From: CAWGMT01 sp963823675
GTDB taxonomy: Bacteria; Planctomycetota; Planctomycetia; Isosphaerales; Isosphaeraceae
NCBI GenBank assembly: GCA_963823675.1
Contig: CAWGMT010000009.1
Location: forward strand, 372,001 to 436,000
Direction: 5' to 3'
DNA: 64,000 nt
Shown: positions 1-8,945 of the stretch, piece after piece
How positions within the stretch are numbered: position 1 is the first letter of the stretch
Layout of the letters: every line of letters starts with the position of its first letter
The notes under the pieces: generated by a model
Told to the model about the DNA's origin: nothing
Database searches by the model: none
The model's input: only the letters and a program-made list of their open reading frames with translations
Translations under genes and position numbers: made by a program

Positions 1-2
1 TA

Positions 3-1511
3 TTGAAAGTCTTGGTAGTCGGCAAAGGTGGGCGTGAGCATGCTCTTTGCTGGAAGTTGAAGCAATCGCCCCGCGTCACGATCGTCTTCTGCGCTCCGGG
101 CAATGGCGGCACGGCCGTCGATGTGCAAAATGTGCCGATCGAACCCGGCGATTTTCGCGGGCTGGTCCAGTTTGTGAAGCGCGAAGGAGTCGGCCTGACG
201 GTGGTCGGCCCGGAGGAGCCGCTCTGCAAGGGGGTCGTCAACGTCTTCCAGCGCGAGGGCCTGCGGATCTTCGGACCGAGGAAAGAGGCCGCCGAGCTGG
301 AGGGAAGCAAGGTCTTCGCCAAGGAACTGATGCGCCACGCGGGAATTCCGACCGCGGACTTCCGGATCTTCCGCTCGGCCCCCGATGCCGAGCATTACGT
401 CCTGTCTCGCGAGGTCGCGCTCATCGTGCGATCGCGAGGCCGCTCGACCATTCGCCACACGCTGCACTGCCGGACCGCCGGAGAAACCCTCGATGCCATC
501 GACCGGATCATGGACCCGCGCGAGATGCTCAGTCCCGGAGTGCAGGTCGAGATCGAGGAACGTGGGGCCAAGCGGGTCTTCAGCACGGCCGCAGAGGCGC
601 GCGACCACGTGCTGGGCCGCCCGCTGGGCTTGGTGCTCAAAGCCGATGGCCTGGCGGCCGGCAAGGGAGTACACGTTTGCGACAACCTCCGCCAGGCCCT
701 GGCGGGGATCGACCAGATCATGGTCCGGCGGATCTTCGGCCAGGCCGGCGATCGCTTGATCATCGAGGAGCGGCTCGACGGCCACGAAGCCAGCGTCCTG
801 GCCTTGACCGATGGCCGGACCATCGTCCCGCTCGAGTCGTGCCAGGACTACAAACGCGCCTACGACCATGACGAGGGGCCCAATACCGGCGGCATGGGCG
901 CTTACTCACCGGCCGCGGGCGTGACGCCCGAGCTGATGGAGCAGATCGAACGCGAGGTTCTCGTGCCGGTGGTCCATGCGCTCAAGCGATCGCGCCGCCC
1001 TTTTCGGGGCGTGCTCTATACCGGTCTGATGCTCACCAATCAGGGGCCTAAAGTCCTCGAGTTCAACGCACGCTTCGGCGACCCCGAGACCCAGGTTCTG
1101 CTCGTGCGCTTGAAGTCAGACCTGCTCGATCTCCTGGAGGCGACGGTCGATGAGCGGCTCGACAAGACGCTCCTGGAGTGGGACCCTCGGCCGGCCGTGA
1201 CCGTGGTGATGGCCGCGGAGGGATATCCGGGCCATTACGAGCGGGATCGGGTCATCCAGAATATCGAGCAGGCGGAGAGCGTGCCCGAGGTCAAGGTGTT
1301 CCACGCGGGGACCACCTTGCGCACCGACGACCTCCCGGCCCGCGAAAGCCGGATCGTCACCGACGGAGGGCGGGTGCTCAACGTCACCGCGATTGGCTCC
1401 AGCCTCTCGGAAGCCCAGGCCCGCGCCTACGAGGCGGCTCGCGCCATCAAGTTCGCCGGAGGATGGTACCGGCACGATATCGCCCACCAGGCCGTCCGGT
1501 CCGGCCGCTGA
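3..1511 (+). CDS. purD: Phosphoribosylamine-glycine ligase (GAR synthetase) with an internal duplication
   Basis: Catalyses ATP-dependent ligation of glycine to 5-phosphoribosylamine in purine synthesis (cytosolic ATP-grasp enzyme). The N-terminal Rossmann segment MKVLVVGKGGREHA, the PxxPL-type VVGPEEPL, the ATP-binding LKADGLAAGKGV (residues ~212-223) and the DEGPNTGGMGAYSP signature (~290-303) are all present. At 502 residues it is roughly 70 longer than usual. The excess lies at residues ~126-193, which resemble residues ~196-265 (HYVLSRE / DHVLGRP; DAIDRIM / GIDQIM; IEER / IEER), so it reads as a tandem duplication in which the first copy has lost the nucleotide-binding lysine and glycines. 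The start is TTG at position 3, two bases inside the window edge, so upstream signals cannot be judged. Function is confident; whether the duplication affects activity is unknown. Confidence 0.93.
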   Translation: MKVLVVGKGGREHALCWKLKQSPRVTIVFCAPGNGGTAVDVQNVPIEPGDFRGLVQFVKREGVGLTVVGPEEPLCKGVVNVFQREGLRIFGPRKEAAELEGSKVFAKELMRHAGIPTADFRIFRSAPDAEHYVLSREVALIVRSRGRSTIRHTLHCRTAGETLDAIDRIMDPREMLSPGVQVEIEERGAKRVFSTAAEARDHVLGRPLGLVLKADGLAAGKGVHVCDNLRQALAGIDQIMVRRIFGQAGDRLIIEERLDGHEASVLALTDGRTIVPLESCQDYKRAYDHDEGPNTGGMGAYSPAAGVTPELMEQIEREVLVPVVHALKRSRRPFRGVLYTGLMLTNQGPKVLEFNARFGDPETQVLLVRLKSDLLDLLEATVDERLDKTLLEWDPRPAVTVVMAAEGYPGHYERDRVIQNIEQAESVPEVKVFHAGTTLRTDDLPARESRIVTDGGRVLNVTAIGSSLSEAQARAYEAARAIKFAGGWYRHDIAHQAVRSGR

Positions 1512-1538
1512 TCCCGTTCGACACGCAATCCACCCTCC

Positions 1539-3392
1539 TTATTTCTTCTTACGAGCGCCCGAGCGGTTTATGGTCGGGTAATGGTCGATTTTGATCAAGG
1601 CGTGGAGCGCACTCTGCCCGGCGGTATAGACAGTCGGTGCTTTATACGGCTGATAGGGCACCGTCGGCGGAATGATCGGGCCCGTCTTCCGGTGGACGAC
1701 CTGTGCGAAGAACGCCTTCGAGCCCGGAACGTTTGTGGTGTCGACCAACGGATTATTGGAATTATCGACCGAGCCTTCGATCTTGGCGTTGATGACGCCG
1801 CGCGGCAGCACGACGTTGGTGTCGGAGCCGAACTGGGCGGTATCGAGGACTGACAGGTCTCCACCGGGAACCTGCGAGGTGCTCAGAGCCGAGGGGTACG
1901 CATCGACGGAGGCAGTCAGGATCGAATTCGTAACACTTCCGGCGATGCGCGCCTTCATGGTACCGCCGCTCTGGGCGAAGGGCTCCACGAGGCCCGACAG
2001 GGGGTTTGTAGCGTGGTTGGTGATGATTGGCGGGGGATCGCCGTAGAAGGCCCCAAAGGGCGCCTCTCCCGTGATTACATCGCCGGGGAACGCCACGTCG
2101 GAAAAGAGGCTTTGAGACTCGCCGACATTCACGTTGGTGTCGCTGACGTCGCCGCCGATGAGCAAGTTGCCGATCGAGCGGCTTACGGTCACGTTGGAAC
2201 TGGACGCGTCACGGTTGGCCCGCAGCGACGAGATCGCCAGGCTGTTGATCGTGACGTTGTCCATGCCGAGTCCGAACGAGATGTTCCGCGAGCCGGAGGG
2301 GGCGATCAAGAGCACGTTGTTGGTCTGACCGCCGATGAAGAAGTTGGAGATCTTGGCGTCGAGCTGCCCTTCCGCCGCAATGGCGTTGATCGGGTCCTCG
2401 CTGACAAGAGCCGTAAAATTGGTCGCGTCGCCGCCGATGCGGATGTCGCCGATCTGTCCCGTGGGCGCACCGCCGATGGTCTCTTCCTCGACAGTCCCTC
2501 CCTCCGAGATGACGTAAGTGCCACCGGGTTCCATGCCGCTCGTCGGGCGCGAATTGACCAACTGCGTGGGCAACAGGCTGGTTGTGGAGTTCCCGTCGAT
2601 CTCATTGGCCTGGAACAGGTTCAACCGGCCTGCGACCAGGAATGATGCATAGTCCTGAAACGCCGGTGCGGTCGTGGTGGTCGTGTTGGCTTGCGCGTTG
2701 CTGTTGACCGAGTTGACGATGATGCTGGTCCCCTGCGTGAAGGGGAGGCCCAGCACGATCGCGAATTCGTTGCTCTGCTGCAACTGAGTGAGCGGGGTCC
2801 CACCCGCGGGCGTGTAGTTGACGTCCACGCCGCCGAACCGCAGCGTGTTGACTCCTTGCGGAATGATGATCGTTCCGGCGGCCGCGGCCCCGGTGTGGAT
2901 CGGCGAGGCCAGAGTCGTCGTTGGCGACGTCGTCTCCGTATGAGCCAGGTAGAAGTCGGGCATATCGACGGCGTGAATGCCGTTCTGGACGCTTTTGAAG
3001 TTACTGACCTGTCCCACGTCGATCTTGCCCAGCTCGCCCGTCGCGCCGACACTGAGGTTCTCGAAATAGACGCGGGCATTGGCGGTCTCGGGATTCGGAT
3101 AGACCGTGCCGACCAAGCGGGTCCGGTCCGTGGTCGCGCCGGAGACCGTAATCGTGGCGATCGAGTCTACCTTGTACTTGGTGCCCGACGTGAAAGCGGT
3201 GCCGTCCGTCGCTAGCACGTTGAGCGCACCAGGCCCATAGAGTCGAAGCGACCAACTCGCACCGTCCGGGTCAACACCCCAGACGACGGCCGAAAGTTTG
3301 GCGGCGTTCGAGGAAAGAAGTTGGCGCAGCTCCAGGCTCTCGGCACTAGGCCGAAGCGTCCGACTCGGAGGCGTTGGCTTCCGCTTCGACAT
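1539..3392 (-). CDS. Large exported protein with LExRxLLS N-terminal motif
   Basis: A 617-residue protein whose N-terminus (basic stretch, then SLELRQLLSS at ~20-29) matches the LEPR-XLL-like motif that begins many large planctomycete surface or exported proteins. The body is rich in Ser, Thr, Asn, Gly and Val with many short beta-like segments (for example repeated GGDVSDTNV, GGDATNFTAL and GGQTNNVLLI) suggestive of a parallel beta-helix. No catalytic motif was recognised. The C-terminus is a basic tail (SGARKKK). It is convergent with purD, with 27 bp between stop codons. A second protein with the same type of N-terminus lies at 31437-32117. Surface or exported location is inferred from the motif and composition; function unknown. 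Confidence 0.8.
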   Translation of the reverse strand: MSKRKPTPPSRTLRPSAESLELRQLLSSNAAKLSAVVWGVDPDGASWSLRLYGPGALNVLATDGTAFTSGTKYKVDSIATITVSGATTDRTRLVGTVYPNPETANARVYFENLSVGATGELGKIDVGQVSNFKSVQNGIHAVDMPDFYLAHTETTSPTTTLASPIHTGAAAAGTIIIPQGVNTLRFGGVDVNYTPAGGTPLTQLQQSNEFAIVLGLPFTQGTSIIVNSVNSNAQANTTTTTAPAFQDYASFLVAGRLNLFQANEIDGNSTTSLLPTQLVNSRPTSGMEPGGTYVISEGGTVEEETIGGAPTGQIGDIRIGGDATNFTALVSEDPINAIAAEGQLDAKISNFFIGGQTNNVLLIAPSGSRNISFGLGMDNVTINSLAISSLRANRDASSSNVTVSRSIGNLLIGGDVSDTNVNVGESQSLFSDVAFPGDVITGEAPFGAFYGDPPPIITNHATNPLSGLVEPFAQSGGTMKARIAGSVTNSILTASVDAYPSALSTSQVPGGDLSVLDTAQFGSDTNVVLPRGVINAKIEGSVDNSNNPLVDTTNVPGSKAFFAQVVHRKTGPIIPPTVPYQPYKAPTVYTAGQSALHALIKIDHYPTINRSGARKKK

Positions 3393-3712
3393 GGATCAGT
3401 TACCCCTTTTCCTGGAGGCTCGGCCGACCAGCCGGGTGCAATGCATGAACCACAAGGCCGGCCAGAACTTGCGTCACTTGGCCGTGGGACCGTGACAGGT
3501 GACAGGTTCTTTCCATCCTCAATTCACTTGCAGACAAGCATCCAGACGTGCGATCATTCGGCAATGCGGACTGAGATCGGATGGTCCGACTGCTTTAGTC
3601 AGTGATCGGCGGGATCTTCGGAAATCTTGAACTAATCGTTAAAATCATGGAAACCCCTACGACGCGATCGTTTGGAAGAGCCCCTCCTCCTTGACATTGG
3701 GAACGCTAAACC
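3393..3712. other. Intergenic region without a supported gene
   Basis: This 320-bp gap separates the divergently transcribed exported protein and HTH gene, so it should carry both promoters. No convincing -35/-10 pair, RNA gene or conserved reading frame was seen. A short direct repeat of GTGACAG occurs near 3491-3503. Confidence 0.5.
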
Positions 3713-4150
3713 ATGGCCAGCTCCGGGAATGCGCGGCGGCGTCCGTCGGTTCATGTCACTTTGCCGCGTGCAGCGCGACTTCATCAACTGGTCACCTTGC
3801 TGGCTGAAAACCCGCGCGGCAGAAACGAGATCCTGACGACGCTGCGGGTTGGATTGCGCACGTTCTATCGCGAGCTGGTGCTGCTCAAACGGTGCGGCGT
3901 GAAGGTCCGTCACAAGGCCAAGCTCTACCACCTCATGCATACGGCAAGCGAGGCCGAGGGCCGATTGCCTTTCCCCGACCCCCAGTTGAGTTTTGCCGAG
4001 ATGGCCGAATTGGCACGGTGCCCGTGTCCGGCCGGTCAGCGCCTTGCTGATTTGCTGGCCTGGGTGGTCGCCCAGCCGGAGCCATCGCCGCAGCGAGGTT
4101 CTGGCGGACGCAAGGGGGCAAAAGCGAAGTCCAAGACGGGGCGCAACTAA
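3713..4150 (+). CDS. Small helix-turn-helix protein
   Basis: A 145-residue basic protein. Residues ~20-65 (RLHQLVTLLAENPRGRN, then LRTFYRELVLLKRCGVKV) resemble the winged-helix/HTH_11 region found at the N-terminus of WYL-type regulators, with the FYREL helix in the recognition position. No WYL or ligand-binding domain follows. The C-terminus is a Lys/Arg/Gly-rich tail. It is probably a DNA-binding regulator, but target and signal are unknown. It stands alone, 180 bp upstream of the cyclase-fold gene. An alternative reading on the opposite strand (3632-4231) lacks recognisable content and is treated as a shadow. Confidence 0.65.
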   Translation: MASSGNARRRPSVHVTLPRAARLHQLVTLLAENPRGRNEILTTLRVGLRTFYRELVLLKRCGVKVRHKAKLYHLMHTASEAEGRLPFPDPQLSFAEMAELARCPCPAGQRLADLLAWVVAQPEPSPQRGSGGRKGAKAKSKTGRN

Positions 4151-4330
4151 GAAACTCCCATCATCGTCGTTGAAAAGATAGGGACCGATCGGCTCTGCCC
4201 GACAACCAGCGTGCTCTTGCATTGGAAGCAATCCTCCGCGGGGCGAATCCCCTGCATGGAACTCCCAGCGAACCGGATCGATCTAAGGAATTAGGACCGA
4301 GGTTTCACACTTTCCCCAGGAGACGGTCTG

Positions 4331-5708
4331 ATGAAGCGCTATCGTCACCTGCTGGTGCTGCTCGTGCCTGCCACCGGCTTTTTGGTCTGGGCGGCATCCC
4401 GGCTCGAACCGGCCCGAGCGGCCGATGGGCCGGGCAAGGAATCGCAGACATCGGACGGAAAAACCGACTCGAAGGCCAACCAGGGCGCGAAGACCTGGAC
4501 GACGGCCGTTCCGCCCAAGCCGCTCTCCGCCAGCGTGAAGAAGGGGCTCGATTGGCTGGTCGAGCATCAGCTCGCGGGCGGAGGTTGGGGCGAGGGCGAA
4601 GAGTCGCAACAGATGCGACGCAGCGGCACGGAATACGAGTCTCTCCGTGACCAACCGAATGTCGCCGACACCTCCATCGCCGCGCTCGCGCTCATTCGCT
4701 CGGGGAGCACGCCGCGCGAGGGCCACTACCGCGACGCAATCGCCAAGGCCGTTCGCTTCGTCCGCTCTCAGATTGAAGAGTCCGACGCTGAATCGCTATC
4801 CGTGACGCCCGTGAAGGGAACGCGGGTTCAGCAAAAGCTCGGGCCGAACATCGACACGTTTCTCGCCTCGATGCTGCTTGCCGAGGTCAAGAGTCGCATG
4901 CCGGATGAAGGGAGCAACAAGGCCGTTGAGCTCGCACTCGCCAAGGTGGTTCGCAAGATCGAGCGGCACCAGAAGGAAGACGGCTCGTTCGACGGCCAGG
5001 GCTGGGCGCCGATCCTCGCCCAGGCCATGTGCGGCAAGGGAATCAATCGTGCCCGCCAGGCCGGAGTGAGCGTGCCCGATATCCTCCTGGCACGCGCGGA
5101 GAATGGCGCGAAGCGGGATTTTTATGCGTATCGTCCCGGAATGCCTGGTAGCACGGTTGGGGGCCTCGCGAGCAGTTCGCCCTCGTCAGCATACGGGGCG
5201 GGGATGATGGGGATGATGGAAAGATCCGCGGGCGTCGAGCTTTACAGCCGCGCCGCCAGTGTCGGCGTCCTGCAAGAACTCGGTCAATACCAGCAAGGTC
5301 GCGGTCAAGGACCTTGAGGCCAGGTTCGCCAATGCCAGTGACAAAAAGGAACGTGAAACCGCCAAACAACAACTGGCCCAGATCGCCGAGACCGAGAAGG
5401 TCCAGCAGGAGGCTCAGGCTTCGGTCATCGCCCGGCTGAGCGACAAGCAATTCGTCGCCGGCTTCGGTTCCAACGGCGGCGAAGAGTTCCTGAGCTACAT
5501 GAACCTCGCGGAGAGTCTGGTCGTCAAGGGAGGCGACGAGTGGAAGCGGTGGGATTCCGAGATGACGGCCAACCTCAACCGCGTGCAGAACGGCGACGGA
5601 AGCTGGTCGGGTCATCACTGCATCACGGGACGCAACTTCTGCACGTCGACCGCACTCCTGGTCCTGATGGCCGACCGGACGCCCATCCCCGCCGGGGCCA
5701 AGAAATGA
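4331..5708 (+). CDS. Secreted prenyltransferase/squalene-cyclase-repeat protein (one frameshift)
   Basis: An N-terminal signal peptide (MKRYRHLLVLLVPATGFLV) is followed by alpha/alpha-toroid repeats of the squalene-cyclase/prenyltransferase type (SVKKGLDWLVEHQLAGGGWG; RHQKEDGSFDGQGW; NRVQNGDGSWSGHHC) with the QxDGSW-like signature. Reading shifts near 5270-5280, where one extra base interrupts VGVLQ and the protein resumes as NSVNTSKVAVKDLEAR; it then runs to a TGA at 5706-5708. A Shine-Dalgarno AGGAGA lies 8 bp before the ATG at 4331. The stop overlaps the next gene's start as ATGA, so the two are probably translationally coupled. Planctomycete genomes carry many such secreted toroid proteins; the classical cyclase DxDD acid motif was not seen, so a binding or structural role is as likely as catalysis. 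Confidence 0.8.
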
Positions 5709-6942
5709 GAGCTGGGCGTCGGGCCGGGATCGCAATCGTCATTGTGATCGTCATCGTCATCGCCGGTGCTTCGGCTGGTTGGTCCGTACTCTCCCACTTG
5801 CACAATGAGGAGCTCGCGGTTCGAGTCGATCGGTCGTTGGGAGCTGCGCTGCGAGCGCTGGTTGCCGCCCAGTCGCCAGACGGGGCCTGGCGGTCGACGA
5901 CATACGGCGTCTTCAAGGATGGTCTTTCGCTCACGCCGACGGTTCTGAAGGCCGTGGCATTCGGACCGACTGTCGAGGGATCGGCGGCCGCGCGGGGGCG
6001 TGGGGCCGAGTATCTCATGTCCCGCGTGCGAGCCGACGGCTCGATTGAAGAGGGCCCTTTCGGCATAACTTATCCGGTGTACACGGCCTCGGCCGCGGTG
6101 ATCGCGCTGTCGCACCTCGGTTTGGCCCAGACTGATTTCGCGCGCGACGCCTGGCTGCGCGAGCTCTTGCGGCGCCAGCTTACCGAGAACCTGGGATGGT
6201 CGCCGGAAGATCTGGCGTTCGGCGGCTGGGGCTATTCGATCGAGCCTCCGTCCCGGCATCGGGCCGATGTCGCGCCGGGGGGTCAGGTTGACGCGGATCT
6301 TTCGTTCGACGCTCTTCGCGATCGGGGCCTTGCGTATCGCGGGAGTCGCGGACGGCGACCCGATCTACCGCAAGGCTCTGATCTTCATCGAGCGGTGTCA
6401 GAACGTTGCGGCGGAGGACGCGGCGATCGATCCAAGGTTTGACGATGGCGGGTTTTTCTTCTCGCCGACCGACCCGGTCCGCAACAAGGCCGGCGAGGCC
6501 GGCACCGATCGACACGGCCGGCTGCGCTATCACTCGTACGGCAGTACGACGGCCGACGGGTTGCGAGCACTTTTGCGTTGCGGTTTGCGCCGACGATCGG
6601 CGGGTCGTGGCGGCCCGGCGCTGGTTGGAGGAGAACTTCTCGGCCGCTTCGAATCCTGGCGCGTTCGAGAGTGTCCGCGAGGTCGACCGCGATGCGACGT
6701 ATTTCTACTATGCGTGGTCGGTGGCTCATGCGTTTCGCGCGCTGGGAATCGACCGGATCGTTCGGCGCGGTCGCACGATTGCCTGGGCCGAGGCCCTCGC
6801 GCGGGAGCTCGTCCGGCGGCAACGGCCGGACGGAACCTGGAGCAACCGCTTCACGGCTTCGAAAGAGGATGAACCACTGGTCGCGACGTCGTTCGCCGCG
6901 GGGGCTCTGGGCAATTGCCGGACGTTTCTGGCGCCGAATTGA
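5705..6942 (+). CDS. Membrane-anchored prenyltransferase/squalene-cyclase-repeat protein (two frameshifts)
   Basis: Begins at the ATG that overlaps the upstream stop (ATGA, 5705-5708). A run of Ile/Val (residues ~9-20) forms a signal anchor. Toroid repeats follow (AALRALVAAQSPDGAWRS; FGGWGYSIEPP; RRQRPDGTWSNRF). The frame changes near 6305 and 6583, each explained by one extra T, after which conserved sequence resumes (STLFAIGALRIAG and CADDRRVVAARRW). Partner of the preceding gene: same fold, same orientation, coupled start. Its stop codon at 6940-6942 overlaps the 3' end of the tRNA-Lys on the other strand. Function unknown; extracytoplasmic location inferred. Confidence 0.78.
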
Positions 6943-7343
6943 CCGGGGAGGGACTCGAACCCTCGACCAACGGATTAACTTACCTCATCGGCTTTCACCG
7001 ACCGTCGCAAACTCGTTGCCGTGCATCTGACGCACCGCCCTTCGAGGTCGCGCGTTGAAGGTCTGGACTATCCCATCGCCATCGCAGGCGTGCCGCGTCT
7101 AGTCTCTGAGGCCGAGGCCGGCCCAGGGCCGGTCCCTTGCCTGCTGATTACCCAATCCGTCGCCTTTTCGAACCTTCACGTCTGCCGTTGCCGGCTGCGT
7201 TGTGGTGCCGACGGCTCTCGGGGCGTCCCAGCAAATTGCGGCATTCACTCATCGCGGTTCAGCTTCTTCCCGCGCGAGGCTCCAATTCCAATCGTCCTTT
7301 CCGTCGTTGAAGTCCGTTGCTCTACCGACTGAGCTACCCGGTC
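6940..7343 (-). tRNA. trnK: tRNA-Lys(UUU) interrupted by a group I intron in the anticodon loop
   Basis: Exon 1 is 7343-7310 (34 nt) and exon 2 is 6978-6940 (39 nt), giving a 73-nt tRNA. The acceptor stem GACCGGG/CCCGGTC is a perfect 7-bp helix with discriminator A. D-arm GCTCAGTCGGTAGAGC and T-arm GAGGGTTCGAGTCCCTC are canonical. The anticodon stem ACGGA/TCCGT closes the loop CTTTTAA only when the exons are joined after CTT, giving anticodon UUU. No CCA is encoded. The variable loop is short, ruling out Leu, Ser or Tyr. An alternative joining would give anticodon UCA but leaves the intron without a terminal G, so Lys is preferred. Confidence 0.88.
6979..7309 (-). ncRNA. Group I self-splicing intron in tRNA-Lys
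   Basis: The 331-nt insert follows a U (exon 1 ...ACTT) and ends in G before TTAATCC, as group I introns require. On the minus strand it shows a P element (AATTTGCTGGG, near 7225-7238), a Q element (TAATCAGCAGG, near 7139-7149), an R element (CAGAGACTAGACG, 7096-7108) and an S element (GGGATAGTCC, 7074-7065). GACUA in R and UAGUC in S pair perfectly as P7, and GCTG in P pairs with CAGC in Q as P4. There is no homing-endonuclease frame. A possible P1 pairs UU/CAA at the 5' splice site with UUGGA in the intron, putting U.G at the junction. The arrangement resembles small anticodon-loop introns of cyanobacterial and proteobacterial tRNAs. Confidence 0.82.
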
Positions 7344-7568
7344 CTGAGGCCATTCAACATTAAGGCGCTCGCCGTACTTCGTCCAGACCTCGCCAATTGT
7401 TATTGGTCGGATCGGACCGATCGGACGCATCGGACGCCGACTTCGGCTAGCTCAGTCGAGCCGCGGCCGGCCTGCGTTGGTTCCCGGGCGGTTCCACCTA
7501 GCCATGGGTCGGCCCATTGTTTAACATTCGTGTTGCAATCGGCCGGTCGCTATTGGGGAGATACCTCG

Positions 7569-8945
7569 ATGCTCGAACTGACCAGTCCATCTCCGCGGCG
7601 TTGCGACGGCTTGAGCCGTCGTGGTTTTCTCAGGGTCGGCGCGCTCGGGTTCGCGAGTCTCTCGCTGGCCGACGTCCTGCGGGCCAAGGCTCTGGCATCT
7701 GGTGCCGGCCGGGCACCGACGCCTGAGCGGTCGGTGATCCTGATCTGGCTGGACGGCGGCCCGCCGCAGCATGAGACCTACGACCCCAAGCCCGATGCGC
7801 CCGCGCGAGTTTCGCGGGCCGCTCAAACCGATACCCACCGGCGCTGCCCGGCGTTCTGGTTTCGGAGCTGCTTGCCCAACCATGCCCGGCTGCTCGACAA
7901 GATGTCGATCATCCGCTCGCTGCATCACGACAACGGCGACCACTTCGCCGCGGCACACTGGATGTTGACCGGCTATCTTGGGTCCAACGCGATCAACTTG
8001 CCCCCGCAGTATCCTTCGGCCGGGTCGATCGTTGCCCGGCTCAAGGGCCCAAAGCAGCCGGGGGTGCCGGCCTACGTCGGTCTACCGAACACGCATTCGG
8101 TCGGGCTCGTTCCCGGCTATCATGGGGCGGCCTACCTGGGGGTGGGCTATAACCCGTTCATCGCCGACGGCGATCCCAACTCCGAGGGCTACCAGGTGCC
8201 GAACCTGTCGCTGCCGGCCGGCATTGATGCAACTCGCCTCGAGGGCCGCCGCACTCTGATCGGGACGTTTGACCACGCCCGCACTGCGGGCGACGCCTCC
8301 GGTGCTTTTGAGGGCCTGGATCGATTCGAGCAAGAGGCTTTCTCGCTGGTCCTCGGCAAGGCGGCTCGAGCCGCGTTTGACCTGAGAAAAGAGGACCCGC
8401 GGCTGCGCGATCGCTACTCGCGGCACCAGTGGGGCCAGAGCGCGCTTCTGGCTCGCCGGCTGGTCGAGGCGGGTGTGCGGTTCGTGACCCTGACCTTCGG
8501 CGGCTGGGACTTCCACTCCAGTCTCGAGCGTGGGATGAAAAACGTGCTGCCGATTCTTGATGCGACGGTCGCCACGCTCGTCGAAGACCTTGACGACCGG
8601 GGCCTGCTTGATTCAACCATCGTCCTGGTCATGGGCGAATTCGGCCGGACGCCGCGGATGAACAAGAAAGGCGTCCCGGGCTCCGACCCAGTCCCGGGCC
8701 GCGATCATTGGGGAAAGGTCATGAGCGTCCTGGTCGCCGGCGGCGGCCTGGCGCCCGGCCGGGTCGTCGGCGCATCCAACTCGCGGGGCGAAGTCCCCAA
8801 GGACCGCCCTCTTCGCCCGCAGGACCTGGCCGTCACCCTGTATCACCAGCTCGGCATCAACCCCGAAACCACCTTCCTCAACCGCGGCGGGCAGCCAGTC
8901 AAGATCGGCTCCGATGGAGAGGTGATCTCGGAGCTGGTCGGCTGA
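7569..8945 (+). CDS. DUF1501 Tat-exported protein (three compensating frameshifts)
   Basis: About 458 residues. The N-terminus has a twin-arginine signal (SRRGFLRVGALGFASLSLA). DUF1501, a sulfatase/alkaline-phosphatase-fold family very abundant in planctomycetes, is recognisable through VILIWLDGGPPQHETYDPK, SIIRSLHHDNGDHFAAAHWM, GWDFHSS, VLVMGEFGRTPRMN and GRDHWG. Between ~7800 and ~7880 the frame changes three times by +1 and returns to register; reading through gives EFRGPLKPIPTGAAGVLVSELLPNHARL. Start chosen at 7569 because the Tat signal begins there. It probably acts outside the cytoplasm; such genes usually pair with a DUF1549/1553 cytochrome-like gene, which is absent here. Substrate unknown. 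Confidence 0.88.
   Translation: MLELTSPSPRRCDGLSRRGFLRVGALGFASLSLADVLRAKALASGAGRAPTPERSVILIWLDGGPPQHETYDPKPDAPARVSRAAQTDTHRRCPAFWFRSCLPNHARLLDKMSIIRSLHHDNGDHFAAAHWMLTGYLGSNAINLPPQYPSAGSIVARLKGPKQPGVPAYVGLPNTHSVGLVPGYHGAAYLGVGYNPFIADGDPNSEGYQVPNLSLPAGIDATRLEGRRTLIGTFDHARTAGDASGAFEGLDRFEQEAFSLVLGKAARAAFDLRKEDPRLRDRYSRHQWGQSALLARRLVEAGVRFVTLTFGGWDFHSSLERGMKNVLPILDATVATLVEDLDDRGLLDSTIVLVMGEFGRTPRMNKKGVPGSDPVPGRDHWGKVMSVLVAGGGLAPGRVVGASNSRGEVPKDRPLRPQDLAVTLYHQLGINPETTFLNRGGQPVKIGSDGEVISELVG

Noticed and set aside
2013..3215. Open frames opposite the exported protein at 1539-3392
   Set aside because: Long antisense frames are expected in GC-rich DNA; no recognisable protein features.
7021..7332. 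Open frame across the tRNA intron
   Set aside because: Its codons match no family and it overlaps the group I core.
6940..7343. Suppressor or selenocysteine tRNA with anticodon UCA
   Set aside because: Possible only by moving the splice sites so that the intron does not end in G; acceptor and variable arms also do not fit tRNA-Sec.
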